NCBI GenBank assembly: GCA_910577095.1
Contig: CAJTLY010000020.1
Location: 3,922-24,403, forward strand
Source: an uncultured Alphaproteobacteria bacterium
GTDB lineage: Bacteria; Pseudomonadota; Alphaproteobacteria; RF32; CAG-239
Direction of reading: 5' to 3'
Length of the DNA: 20,482 nt
The stretch's first letter is position 1. Each line of letters begins with the position of its first letter. Made by a program: the position numbers and the translations under genes. This document shows positions 5,040 to 13,065 of this stretch, one piece after another. The notes under the pieces are model-generated. The model saw only the letters and a list, made by a program, of their open reading frames with translations. It had not been told where the DNA came from and ran no database searches.

Positions 5040-8000
5040 CTATTCCGTTTTGGCACCGGGCGTCGGTCCGGTCAGTTTTTCGGTTAAAGTCTGGAACAGA
5101 ACATATAACATCGGGATAACGATCAGTCCGACCGCGGTTCCGACCAGCATTCCGTAAAATACCGGAACCCCGATCGCAATACGGCTGTTGGCGCCGGCAC
5201 CGGTCGCGACCACCATCGGCAGCACGCCCAGAATAAAGGTGAAGGCCGTCATCAGCACCGCACGGAACCGTTCCTTCAGTCCGGTCATGGCCGCTTTGTT
5301 GATGGTGGCGCCGTTTTCGCGTTCTTCTTTAGAAAATTCCACAATCAAAATCGCGTTTTTGGCGGCCAGACCAACCAGCAGAATCAAACCGAGCTGTGCA
5401 TAAATGCTGAGCGGCAGTCCGTGAACAAACAAGCCGAGCAGAGCGCCGACCATTGCCACCGACACCGAAGCCAGCACCGGAATCGGCGTACTCCAGCTTT
5501 CGTATTGCGCCACCAAAAACAAATAAGCGAAGGTAAGCGCCAGAATAATCAGGTAACCGATTTGTCCCTGGTTGGCTTTTTCCTGAAAGCTCATGCCCGA
5601 CCACTCGTAGCTGTACCCTTGCGGCAGGGCTTCTTTAGCCAGTTTTTCAATCGCGTCCATCGCTTCGCCGGTACTGTACGCCGGATTGCCCATGATGGTA
5701 ATCGAAGCGGACGGATACTGGTTGTAGCGGTTGATGGTGCTGGGAGCCAAAACTTTGCTCAAGCTGACGACGCCGCCGAGCGGTACCATTTCGCCCAAGC
5801 TGTTTTGAACATACAGATTGCTGATGTTGTCAACCCCTTTGCGGAATTTCCAGTCGGCCTGAACCACCACTTTGTTAACCTGAGTTCCGAAGTTGACGTC
5901 GTTGATGTAAGACGATCCGAGGTATTGTCCCAGCGTGTCGTAGATGCTGCCGGTGCTTACTTTCATCGATTCCGCCTTGGCACGGTTGATGTCAACATAT
6001 ATATGCGGGGTGTTGGCGTTGTAGGTCGAAAACGCATACAGGACATACGGCGAACTGTTCAGCCGGCCGATAAAGCCCTGCAGGGCGGTATCGAGTTTTT
6101 TCGGGTCCGAAGAGTCGAGAGCCTGCAGCCGGAAGTCCATGCCGTTGGTGTTGCCCAATCCCATAATGGCAGGCATTTCAAACATGTTAATCGAGGCTTC
6201 GGGCGAGTCGCCGATTTTGCTCTTAACCCGGTTTAAGATATTGGTTGAGTACAATATTTTGTCCGAACGGTCGGCCCACGGATTCAGCATGGTGATAATG
6301 AAAGCGACGTTTTCGCCCGAACCGCCGATCATACTGTGACCGGTAATATTCATTGCGTGAGCGACGCCGTCTTCCGCAATGATCTTCGGAACCAGCCTTT
6401 TAACCAAAGCGTCGGTGCGTTCGCGCGAAGCGCCTTCGGGCAACTGAATGTTGGTCATGAATACGCCCTGGTCTTCGCCGGGAATAAAGCTGGTTTGACT
6501 GATTTTGAGCAGACCGTAAATTCCGGCGACAATCAACATCAAGATCAGCGCAATAACGCTGATTTTACGACTGGCAATCGCCACAATACCGGCATAACGG
6601 TCGCGGGATTTGTCCAACACTTTGGAAAACCAGAACAACGGGCCGCTTTCAAAAGGTTTGAGCGGTCGCAGGATTGTGGCGCACAAAGCAGGAGACAGCG
6701 TCAGCGCATTCAGAGAAGAAAACGCGACCGCGGTCGAAATGGCAATCGCAAACTGTTGGTAAATTTTTCCGGTAATGCCGCCGAGAAAACCGATCGGTAC
6801 AAAAATCGCCAACAATACCAGCGTGGTGGCGATAATGGCGCCCGAAACCTGTTCCATCGCTTTGATGGTTGCCGGTTTTGGAGCCAGTTTTTCGTTTTCC
6901 ATCAGGAACAAAACGCGTTCCACCACCACGATGGCGTCGTCAACCACCAGACCGATAGCCAGCACCAGTCCGAACAGGGTCAGGATATTGAGACTGTAAC
7001 CCAACGCCAACAAAACCGCGAAGGTTGCAAACAGCGATACCGGAATGGTCAGGGAGGGAACCAACACCGCGCGCCAGTCCTGCAAAAAGATATAGCAGAC
7101 GCCGACAACCAGAACGAATGTCAGCAACAGGGTAAAGACCACTTCTTCGATTGACGATTCAATATAGTCTGTCGCGTCATAGGCAACAAAGATCTCGACG
7201 TCATCGGGATAAAACTGCTCTAAACGCGCCATTTCCGCCCGCAGGTTGGCCATCGCATTAATGGCGTTGGCTCCTGAAAGTAAGTTGATGGCAATAGCTA
7301 CCGACGGTGCGCCGTCAAATTCGGATTTGGCGTTGTAGCTTTCTTCGCCGATCTCAATACGGGCAACGTCGCCCAGACGGACCAACCCGCCTTCTTCGTC
7401 AGTGCGGACGATAATCTGTTTGAATTCTTCGACGTCGTTAATGCGTCCGGTACTGAGCAGGGCATAAACCATTTGCTGAGTGCCGTCGCCGGGCATCGAA
7501 CCGACCTTGCCGAGCGAAGGCTGGATGTTCTGACTCTCGATCGCCGATCGTATGGCGGAAACCGGAAGGTTGAGTGCGGTAATTTTGTCGGCGTCCAGCC
7601 ATACGCGCATACTCAGCGGCGGCGCATAAACGTTGACTTCTCCGACGCCGTTCACTTTGATCAGGTTCTTTTTAACGTTGTTTTGCACATAGTTGCTTAG
7701 AAACAGGGTGTCATGGGTGCCTTTGGGAGAACGCGCCGTCAGAAAGCCCAAAATATCGGAAGAACGGCGGCTGACCGAAATTCCCTGTTGTTGGACTTCT
7801 GCCGGCAGTTTGCTCAAGGCCTGTTGAACCCGGTTTTGTACTTTGACTTGTGCCATATCGGGGTCGATTCCCACTTTGAAGGTAACCGTCAGGCTGTATC
7901 TGCCGTTAGCGTCGGAAGACGATTCCATGTACAGCATGTCTTCCACCCCGTTGATGGCTTCTTCCAGCGGAATGCCGACCGTGTTGGCGATAACTTCGGA

Positions 8001-8162
8001 ACTGGCGCCGGGATAGGTTGCCGAAACGCTGACGGTCGGCGGCGTGATCTCCGGATACAGGGAAATCGGCAGCGAAAATACGGCGATTGCACCGGCCAAA
8101 GTCAGCACAATCGAAATAACCATCGCAAAACGCGGCCTTTCAATAAAGATTCTCGAAAACAT
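5040..8162 (-). CDS. RND (HAE1/AcrB-type) multidrug efflux pump, inner-membrane subunit
   Basis: 1040 residues, the normal length for AcrB-type pumps. It exports hydrophobic and amphipathic drugs by proton antiport, working as a trimer with the adaptor encoded upstream and an outer-membrane channel. Visible landmarks: N-terminal TM1 (FSRIFIERPRFAMVISIVLTLAG), periplasmic porter start LYPEITPPTVSVSATYPGAS, the TM4 proton-relay pair Asp408-Asp409 in GLVVDDAIVVVERV, the TM10 lysine Lys935 in GLAAKNAILIVEF, and FIPGEDQG opening the second porter half. All three relay residues are present, so it should be active. The ATG is 3 nt after the adaptor stop with AAGGAAAA as ribosome binding site. No TolC-like channel gene is in the window, so the channel must be encoded elsewhere. 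Confidence 0.97.
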   Translation of the reverse strand: MFSRIFIERPRFAMVISIVLTLAGAIAVFSLPISLYPEITPPTVSVSATYPGASSEVIANTVGIPLEEAINGVEDMLYMESSSDANGRYSLTVTFKVGIDPDMAQVKVQNRVQQALSKLPAEVQQQGISVSRRSSDILGFLTARSPKGTHDTLFLSNYVQNNVKKNLIKVNGVGEVNVYAPPLSMRVWLDADKITALNLPVSAIRSAIESQNIQPSLGKVGSMPGDGTQQMVYALLSTGRINDVEEFKQIIVRTDEEGGLVRLGDVARIEIGEESYNAKSEFDGAPSVAIAINLLSGANAINAMANLRAEMARLEQFYPDDVEIFVAYDATDYIESSIEEVVFTLLLTFVLVVGVCYIFLQDWRAVLVPSLTIPVSLFATFAVLLALGYSLNILTLFGLVLAIGLVVDDAIVVVERVLFLMENEKLAPKPATIKAMEQVSGAIIATTLVLLAIFVPIGFLGGITGKIYQQFAIAISTAVAFSSLNALTLSPALCATILRPLKPFESGPLFWFSKVLDKSRDRYAGIVAIASRKISVIALILMLIVAGIYGLLKISQTSFIPGEDQGVFMTNIQLPEGASRERTDALVKRLVPKIIAEDGVAHAMNITGHSMIGGSGENVAFIITMLNPWADRSDKILYSTNILNRVKSKIGDSPEASINMFEMPAIMGLGNTNGMDFRLQALDSSDPKKLDTALQGFIGRLNSSPYVLYAFSTYNANTPHIYVDINRAKAESMKVSTGSIYDTLGQYLGSSYINDVNFGTQVNKVVVQADWKFRKGVDNISNLYVQNSLGEMVPLGGVVSLSKVLAPSTINRYNQYPSASITIMGNPAYSTGEAMDAIEKLAKEALPQGYSYEWSGMSFQEKANQGQIGYLIILALTFAYLFLVAQYESWSTPIPVLASVSVAMVGALLGLFVHGLPLSIYAQLGLILLVGLAAKNAILIVEFSKEERENGATINKAAMTGLKERFRAVLMTAFTFILGVLPMVVATGAGANSRIAIGVPVFYGMLVGTAVGLIVIPMLYVLFQTLTEKLTGPTPGAKTE

Positions 8163-8165
8163 GAG

Positions 8166-9332
8166 TTATTTTCCTTCCGTCGTCTGAGGATTGACGTTTT
8201 CGGCCCGTACCTTTTTGCCGTCGGCAACTTTTTGCAGTCCCTGAATAATGACTCTGTCACCGGCATTGAGACCCGAAGTAATGATCTGGCGGTTTTCGAC
8301 CAGATCGCCGAGCGTAACCCGTTTTTGTTCGACTATGTTGTCGTTGTTAACCGTCATCACGTACATGCCGTGTTCGTCCTGAGCCAACGCGGCCTGAGAA
8401 ATCACAATGGCATTTTTTTCGCTTCCGGATCCGATCATAATGTCAACATAACTGCCGGGAATCAATGTACCGTCGCCGTTTTCGAATTCCGAATAAACCG
8501 ACATGGTTGCGGTTGCCGTGTTAACCGAGTTGTCGGCAAAACGGGAAAGAATCGGTTTTTTGATCTCCTTGCCGTTGGGCAGAACGATTTTGCTGTATGT
8601 TTCGCCGCCGCGCTTGCGGTAATCCTGTTTCAAATTGAGCATTTCTTTATCCGTCATCGAAAAGACGATTCTGACCGGGTCGGTTTGTACGATGTTGGCC
8701 AAAGTGCCGCCCGAGGTACTGACGAAGTTCCCGACCGTTACCATTGCCTTGCCGATATAACCGTTGATCGGCGAGCGGATTTCGGTGTGTTCCAGATCGA
8801 TTTTAGCCAGTTCGTAGTTGGCTTCGGCCTGTTTGATGCCGGCCTGAGCCTGGAGCATGTTGGAATAGGCTTCGTCCAGCTTTGATTCCGAGGCAAATTT
8901 CTGCTGGTTGAGCGATTTTTGACGCTTATATTCCTTTTCAAGCTGAGTAAAGCTGGCTTTGGCTTTGTCAAGTTCGGCCTTGCGGAGGTCGGCGGTGGCA
9001 ATGTAACGCTGTTGTTCAATCACGAACAGGATGTCGCCTTTTTTGACAAACGACCCTTCGTTGAACAAAACTTTTTCCAGATATCCGCTGACCTGAGGCT
9101 GGATATTGACTTCGTTGATCGCTTCGACGTGACCGATAAACTTTTTGGCCGGAGTCACGTCTTGCAGTCGGGCCTGCTCAACGACGACGTATGGCTCACT
9201 GCCGGGCTCTCCGGCTGCCATCATCTGTTGCGGACTGAGTTTTGTTTTCAAAAACCATCCGGCCGCGACGCATAAGCATAAGACAACCACCTGTTTTAAT
9301 ATTTTGCGATTGCTCATTTTTCCAACTTTCAT
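8166..9332 (-). CDS. RND efflux periplasmic adaptor (membrane fusion protein)
   Basis: 388 residues. N-terminal signal-anchor VVVLCLCVAAGWFL (about residues 14-28) without a clear lipobox, so probably anchored by the helix rather than by lipid. Then the adaptor order: lipoyl half-motif GHVEAINEVNIQPQVSGYLEKVLFNEGSFVKKGDILFVI, an alpha-helical hairpin (about residues 108-178, rich in Gln, Lys and Glu), second lipoyl half DLEHTEIRSPINGYIGKAMVTVGNFVS, beta-barrel domain, and membrane-proximal domain ending GLNAGDRVIIQGLQKVADGKKVRA. It links the pump to an outer-membrane channel. Start chosen at 9332 because its ATG overlaps the TGA of the tetR gene (ATGA), giving translational coupling; Met6 (9317) with TTGGAAAA upstream is a possible alternative. 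Confidence 0.95.
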   Translation of the reverse strand: MKVGKMSNRKILKQVVVLCLCVAAGWFLKTKLSPQQMMAAGEPGSEPYVVVEQARLQDVTPAKKFIGHVEAINEVNIQPQVSGYLEKVLFNEGSFVKKGDILFVIEQQRYIATADLRKAELDKAKASFTQLEKEYKRQKSLNQQKFASESKLDEAYSNMLQAQAGIKQAEANYELAKIDLEHTEIRSPINGYIGKAMVTVGNFVSTSGGTLANIVQTDPVRIVFSMTDKEMLNLKQDYRKRGGETYSKIVLPNGKEIKKPILSRFADNSVNTATATMSVYSEFENGDGTLIPGSYVDIMIGSGSEKNAIVISQAALAQDEHGMYVMTVNNDNIVEQKRVTLGDLVENRQIITSGLNAGDRVIIQGLQKVADGKKVRAENVNPQTTEGK

Positions 9333-9958
9333 TTTCCTAACCTTTCATTATTTCCGATTCTGTCAATTATCGCGTCAAATCCTTCCAGAAAAGTCTGGGA
9401 AAGACTGAATTTTAAATCTTTGCAAATATAAGCGTTGATCAGGCCGCGCCAGGTGCCGACCATAACGATGCCGGCAGTTCGAATGTCGGCTTTGGGGCTT
9501 ATTTCTCCGTTTTTTTGCGCATTTGTCAAGGCGTTCGTGATCGTTTTGAAATGAAAATCACGAATTTCGCCGGTTTTGGCGTCGACCTGATTGAAAATGC
9601 TGTCTGACCACTCGACCTGAAACAGGGTGAAGAAGATAAATTTCCGCACTTCGGGGCTGCGCTCAATATATTCGGCTTCGCGTCGGAAAAAATCGCGCAG
9701 GGCCGCAATAGAGTCGGGACGGGTGTAACGGCTGCCGATCTCAAGACGGTTTTTTTCCGCCTGCCGGTTAATGAGGTCGGCCAAAAGTTCGGCTTTGTTT
9801 TTAAAATGCCAATAAACCGCTCCTTTTGTCAGATTGATGCGCGCGGCAATATCTTCAAAAGTGGTGCGGGAAAAGCCTTTTTCGTAAAAACAGTCCAACG
9901 CCGACTGTAAAATCTGCGCGCGGGTGTTCTCGGTTTCTTCGCGGGTTTTTCTAGCCAT
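9329..9958 (-). CDS. TetR/AcrR-family transcriptional repressor of the efflux operon
   Basis: 209 residues from ATG 9958 (MARKTREETENTRAQIL). The frame is open 21 codons farther upstream, but that stretch is the AT-rich promoter/operator, so the shorter start is right. Residues 11-57 are the TetR helix-turn-helix: ILQSALDCFYEKGFSRTTFEDIAARINLTKGAVYWHFKNKAELL, a typical AcrR-type signature. The C-terminal ligand-binding domain has the AcrR-like segment RKFIFFTLFQVEWSD and a final GTWRGLINAYI helix. It is first gene of the operon and its stop overlaps the adaptor start, so repressor and pump are made together. The perfect inverted repeat just upstream overlaps the -10 region, which implies autorepression lifted by pump substrates. 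The ribosome binding site is weak (AAAGAAA). Confidence 0.93.
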   Translation of the reverse strand: MARKTREETENTRAQILQSALDCFYEKGFSRTTFEDIAARINLTKGAVYWHFKNKAELLADLINRQAEKNRLEIGSRYTRPDSIAALRDFFRREAEYIERSPEVRKFIFFTLFQVEWSDSIFNQVDAKTGEIRDFHFKTITNALTNAQKNGEISPKADIRTAGIVMVGTWRGLINAYICKDLKFSLSQTFLEGFDAIIDRIGNNERLGK

Positions 9959-9971
9959 TTTCTTTATCAAT

Positions 9972-10001
9972 AAATATACATTCAAGTAGGTATGTATATT
10001 T
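9972..10001. promoter_or_regulatory. TetR/AcrR-type operator of the efflux operon
   Basis: AAATATACAT (9972-9981) and ATGTATATTT (9992-10001) are perfect 10-bp inverted arms around a 10-bp spacer. The inner TACAT...ATGTA symmetry resembles the AcrR operator of enteric bacteria. It covers the predicted -10 box and start site of the minus-strand operon, the position expected for autorepression. Confidence 0.8.
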
Positions 10002-10021
10002 GAATAAAAAAAAGTTTGCAA
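9993..10021 (-). promoter_or_regulatory. Promoter of the tetR-adaptor-pump operon
   Basis: On the minus strand TTGCAA (10021-10016) and TATACA (9998-9993) are 17 bp apart, with a T-rich spacer. The -10 lies within the operator arm. Predicted start near 9986 leaves a leader of about 28 nt before ATG 9958. Confidence 0.65.
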
Positions 10022-10090
10022 CAGAAATTTTAAATATAAGCGCTTTTTTAATGAAGCGGCTTTTGCTAAAGATAAAATTTTGGATAAATA

Positions 10091-10119
10091 TTGACAAAAA
10101 TACGGTAAATAGTTATGAT
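10091..10119 (+). promoter_or_regulatory. Near-consensus sigma70 promoter of the leader ORF/zincin operon
   Basis: TTGACA (10091-10096, full consensus) and TATGAT (10114-10119, five of six) are separated by 17 bp. Predicted start near 10126, followed by GGAG at 10139-10142 and a short ORF at 10149. One of the strongest promoters by eye in the window. Confidence 0.8.
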
Positions 10120-10148
10120 AAAAAAATAAAAGGTGAACGGAGAGCTAA

Positions 10149-10235
10149 ATGGAAAAGTCAGTGTTTTATAAAAATGTTGCAAATGTCACCGCGCTGACGA
10201 ATACAATCAGCTTTCGCTCAAAAGAAAGTAAATGA
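10149..10235 (+). CDS. 28-residue leader peptide coupled to the zincin gene
   Basis: A short ORF beginning MEKSVFYKNV and ending FRSKESK, basic, with no membrane segment or run of a single amino acid that would mark a classic attenuator peptide. It has GGAG about 6 nt before its ATG and sits directly behind the near-consensus promoter. Its TGA overlaps the ATG of the 598-residue gene (ATGA at 10232-10235). The downstream gene has only a poor ribosome binding site of its own, so ribosomes finishing this ORF may be what starts its translation. No homology is recognised. It could be a true leader, a small functional protein, or the remains of a longer gene. Confidence 0.6.
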   Translation: MEKSVFYKNVANVTALTNTISFRSKESK

Positions 10236-12028
10236 TGCAGGCAAGGGCGGTTATGACGGACATTAATAAAATACATAAAGACATTGAATGTTTTTGCCGC
10301 CAATATAATTGTCGTTATTTCTTTTATGACAAGCTGCATGTTTATGACGAACAAGGGCTTCCGTCGCAAATGCCGGCCTTTCTTGTGGAAACCGAGCAGT
10401 TTTTGGGGCCCGATTACCGGAACCTGCTTTTGGATCGTGAGGTTATCACCCGCTTTCCCGGCGGCGGCTATGACTTTAATTTCCGTTCGAATGTGGAAAA
10501 CGGCGGTGCCACCTGTTACAGCGCCGTCGGCGAAGAACAGGGGCTGAATAAAAACATCCTGATCTTTTTTGACGACCAAACCATGACTGAGCGTCACAAT
10601 ATGTATCACGAAATTGCACATATCATTCAATATGAACATGACTTTTACAATTTGGGCGTGTTGCAGAAATTGTACGATTTTTCGATCAAAGAAGCAAAAT
10701 ATAAGGGTGGTTCGAAGCTTTGTCAGAAATTTGCCGATGCCTGGGACTATTGTGACTATCTGCGCGAAGCTCATGCCGATGCCTTTGCTACCGCCTGTAT
10801 GTTGTTGCGTTGCGAAACCAAAAAGGATTTTCGTCGCGAGTGCCGCCGCAGTTATATCCGGTCCGGCATGACGTTTTATCAGGCGAGCCTTGATCCCGAC
10901 CGCGAATATCCTTCTTTGCGTTATTACATGTCGTTTCCGATCGAAAAAGAAATAATTCGTCAAATGAAGCGATATCGCCGCAGCGGCGAAGATCGGCAGT
11001 TCTTTTTGCCGGACGGTGAAACAGATATGAAAAAACTGGCTGATGTCGTTGATGAAGTGGTTATAAAAAACGCTTTTTCGCCGCGCGTGTTTCAGCAGAT
11101 ATTGGACGATGACCGCAAAGGCCGCTGCGGTGTTCATGAAAGAAGCTGGCGGCAGCCGATTTTCGAAGCACGCTGGTGTCGGTTTCTGAGTATATTGGAT
11201 TTGGACGGCGAGAAAAAAGTCATGCGACGTAAGATTGACGAACATGCGCGTCGCAATGAAAAACGTGCGGCGGTGGGTTTTGAAAGATTGAAATCTTCAG
11301 ATTCTTCGTCAGTTTTGCTTAACATTGTCTGCGGATTGGATGACAAGTCAATTTCCTTGGCCGAAATTATGCGGTTTTTCAAAATAAGTCCGAATTCATA
11401 TCCCGAACTTGACGTGATGACGGCGTTGGCGGCCGGACGGCTTCCCGATGCGGCGGTGCGAACGGCCAAAGCTAAAATACTGCAGCAAAAACCGCATTGC
11501 GGCGCCTTTATGGACGAAATGCTGAAAAAATATCAGAAAGGCGTCAACAAGCTGCTCGATGTTGCGGAAATACCGTCGGAGACGGCCGGCGTCTTGCGTT
11601 TGATGCAAAAAAATCCGGTGGTTCGCGAACGGATATGGGAGATGTACCGGCAGCGCCGTCAGGATCCGCAGGCCGAGGTTTGTCCCGAAAAATTTGTTTT
11701 GGAACTGCCGTTGACAAGTCGCCGGCAGCGCCGTCGGCTGGAAGAAAATTATCGGCAGGCCTTTCATCGGTTGGGCCGTCGGATCGGTCTGGATGACAAA
11801 AGCCGTTATGCAGGTATGTTGGAGGCTGCCGTTGCCGCTTTCGACGCCGGGAATGAACAGGCAGAAGACCCGGTGCTGAAACCGGTTGCCGATGATCTGT
11901 ATGTTATGTATTATCGCTGCCCCGAAACCTTTAAACGGACGGTTGCCGGGTTTAAGAACAAAAGCGGTCCGGTTGTGCGAACAACGGCGCGCGGTGCCGG
12001 ATTGCGAGGAAGAAACGACGGCCGCTAG
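10232..12028 (+). CDS. Large zincin-like (HEIAH) protein of unknown role
   Basis: 598 residues. A zinc-metallopeptidase motif HEIAH is at residues 126-130 (His126, Glu127, His130), followed about 50 residues later by LREAHADAFA with Glu179 as likely third ligand. The HExxH...E-A-x-A-x-x-F-A layout recalls ImmA/IrrE-type and other gluzincin-like proteases, but the surrounding sequence does not let me assign a family. There is no signal peptide and no membrane helix. The N-terminal ~200 residues hold the catalytic-like domain and several Cys residues. The remaining ~400 residues are helical, rich in Arg and Lys, with a basic tail (RGAGLRGRNDGR), and show no domain I know. Start at 10232 overlaps the leader ORF stop; Met8 at 10253 with AAGGGCGG upstream is an alternative. 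The next gene has its own weak promoter. Confidence 0.85.
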   Translation: MMQARAVMTDINKIHKDIECFCRQYNCRYFFYDKLHVYDEQGLPSQMPAFLVETEQFLGPDYRNLLLDREVITRFPGGGYDFNFRSNVENGGATCYSAVGEEQGLNKNILIFFDDQTMTERHNMYHEIAHIIQYEHDFYNLGVLQKLYDFSIKEAKYKGGSKLCQKFADAWDYCDYLREAHADAFATACMLLRCETKKDFRRECRRSYIRSGMTFYQASLDPDREYPSLRYYMSFPIEKEIIRQMKRYRRSGEDRQFFLPDGETDMKKLADVVDEVVIKNAFSPRVFQQILDDDRKGRCGVHERSWRQPIFEARWCRFLSILDLDGEKKVMRRKIDEHARRNEKRAAVGFERLKSSDSSSVLLNIVCGLDDKSISLAEIMRFFKISPNSYPELDVMTALAAGRLPDAAVRTAKAKILQQKPHCGAFMDEMLKKYQKGVNKLLDVAEIPSETAGVLRLMQKNPVVRERIWEMYRQRRQDPQAEVCPEKFVLELPLTSRRQRRRLEENYRQAFHRLGRRIGLDDKSRYAGMLEAAVAAFDAGNEQAEDPVLKPVADDLYVMYYRCPETFKRTVAGFKNKSGPVVRTTARGAGLRGRNDGR

Positions 12029-12045
12029 AAAGTGTGTAAATTAGG

Positions 12046-12073
12046 TTTAAATTTACTTTTTGTATGTTATACT
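12046..12073 (+). promoter_or_regulatory. Weak candidate promoter of the acidic-protein gene
   Basis: TATACT (12068-12073) is a good -10 hexamer; TTTAAA (12046-12051) sits 16 bp upstream as a poor -35. Predicted start near 12080, followed by GGGAG at 12087-12091 and ATG 12101. Confidence 0.4.
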
Positions 12074-12100
12074 CAAGCCATATTCAGGGAGTTTTGATCA

Positions 12101-12973
12101 ATGGAAGAAGAAACAATCTTAAAGAAACTGGAACGGCTGTTCAAAATGCATCGGCTTTTGAAGGAGAAAAAGCTTAAGCGGATTAAGGATAAAAAACTCA
12201 AGTACGGCCAGTGGGACTGGGAAGACGAAGACGACGATTATGAAGACGATCTGCTGTCGCGTCCCGAGCTGATTGAAGAAGCCCTGAAAGAATATATGTA
12301 TCAGTTCGGCCTGTCAATTTATCAAAATAAGCAAGGCGACTACTATTTTAAGAAATTTATCGACGATACCGATATCCGCGATTTTGACGAGCTGGATACG
12401 CATCATTTTGCGCTGGGGCAGCGGGAACCGAATTTTATTGAAAAACTGTTGGAAACCGTGCCCGAAAACAAGGTGCATTTGCTGGACAATATGGAAACCG
12501 CCGTGCTCGACCTTTATGAAAAAGACGCGATTATGTCGGATATTCTCGACCAGATGGTCAACGAAGAAACCAACAAATGTCAGGATATTTTGGAACGTAT
12601 GGAAAATACGGCGGAAGCGGAAACCGTGTATGAGCCCGAAGTCCTGACAAAGGCCGAAGAACTGGCTTTGGAAGCCGGGTTGGAAGCGGAACTGCCTGAG
12701 TTGGCGCTTGAAACCGCAGAAAACAGCCGCGAAACAATTGAAGATGAATTAGCCGAAGTTTATCAGCCGGCCGACGAGACGCCGACAGCACCGGATGAAG
12801 ACGGCGGCGTTCCTCCGGCACCGACGGAAGAAAAATGGAACGAAGCTTATCAGTGCGGTGAACAGCGGGTAGAAAAAGTCGCGATGCCGAAACCGACGCG
12901 GGTACGGCGGGTCCGCAGACCGCAAGGCAACCGTCTGCCGCCGTTGGTCAAAGACAACGCCAATGATCGTTGA
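12101..12973 (+). CDS. Acidic protein of unknown function
   Basis: 290 residues that I do not recognise. Three zones are visible. Residues 1-35 are basic and helical (KKLERLFKMHRLLKEKKLKRIKDKK). An acidic patch (WDWEDEDDDYEDD) and a globular-looking helical part follow to about 165. From 165 to 290 comes a low-complexity Glu/Ala/Pro-rich stretch ending in a basic RVRRVRRPQGNR tail. There is no signal peptide or membrane helix. GGGAG 9 nt before the ATG is the ribosome binding site. It lies 72 nt after the zincin gene in the same direction, followed by its own terminator. The alternating acidic and basic low-complexity ends suggest a scaffold or nucleic-acid or protein-binding role, but this is only a guess from composition. 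Confidence 0.8.
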   Translation: MEEETILKKLERLFKMHRLLKEKKLKRIKDKKLKYGQWDWEDEDDDYEDDLLSRPELIEEALKEYMYQFGLSIYQNKQGDYYFKKFIDDTDIRDFDELDTHHFALGQREPNFIEKLLETVPENKVHLLDNMETAVLDLYEKDAIMSDILDQMVNEETNKCQDILERMENTAEAETVYEPEVLTKAEELALEAGLEAELPELALETAENSRETIEDELAEVYQPADETPTAPDEDGGVPPAPTEEKWNEAYQCGEQRVEKVAMPKPTRVRRVRRPQGNRLPPLVKDNANDR

Positions 12974-13036
12974 GCGGTTACAATACCGACCGCTTTCCGG
13001 ATCGGCTACCGAATAAAAGCTCAAAAGCGATACCTG

Positions 13037-13065
13037 AAAACTCCCTCAAAAACAGGGAGTTTTTT
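13037..13065 (+). terminator. Intrinsic terminator after the acidic-protein gene
   Basis: AAAACTCCCT (13037-13046) pairs with AGGGAGTTTT (13054-13063) around a 7-nt loop, with the T-run to 13065. Its stem is nearly identical to that of the tRNA terminator at 190-218. Confidence 0.85.

Noticed and set aside
4907..5056. 50-codon N-terminal extension of the NlpE-like lipoprotein
   Set aside because: It would run through the pump-operon terminator and push the lipoprotein signal peptide into the interior; ATG 4906 has AAGGAG and a proper signal peptide.
5421..6236. Long plus-strand ORFs (also 6336-7154 and 7713-8885) opposite the RND pump and adaptor genes
   Set aside because: They are antisense shadows: low-complexity Arg/His/Gln-rich translations, no ribosome binding sites, and the minus-strand genes are unambiguous full-length family members.
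9959..10021. 21-codon N-terminal extension of the TetR-family gene
   Set aside because: It is the AT-rich promoter and operator region; the family-typical MARKTREE start is at 9958.
10166..11245. 359-codon minus-strand ORF opposite the zincin gene
   Set aside because: The plus strand has a strong promoter, a complete zinc-site motif and a longer frame; the minus frame has no start signal and an implausible composition.
190..13065. The AAAACTCCC/GGGAGTTTT stems at 190-218 and 13037-13065 as a mobile repeat family
   Set aside because: Only the short terminator stems match; loops and flanks differ, so ordinary terminator convergence explains them.
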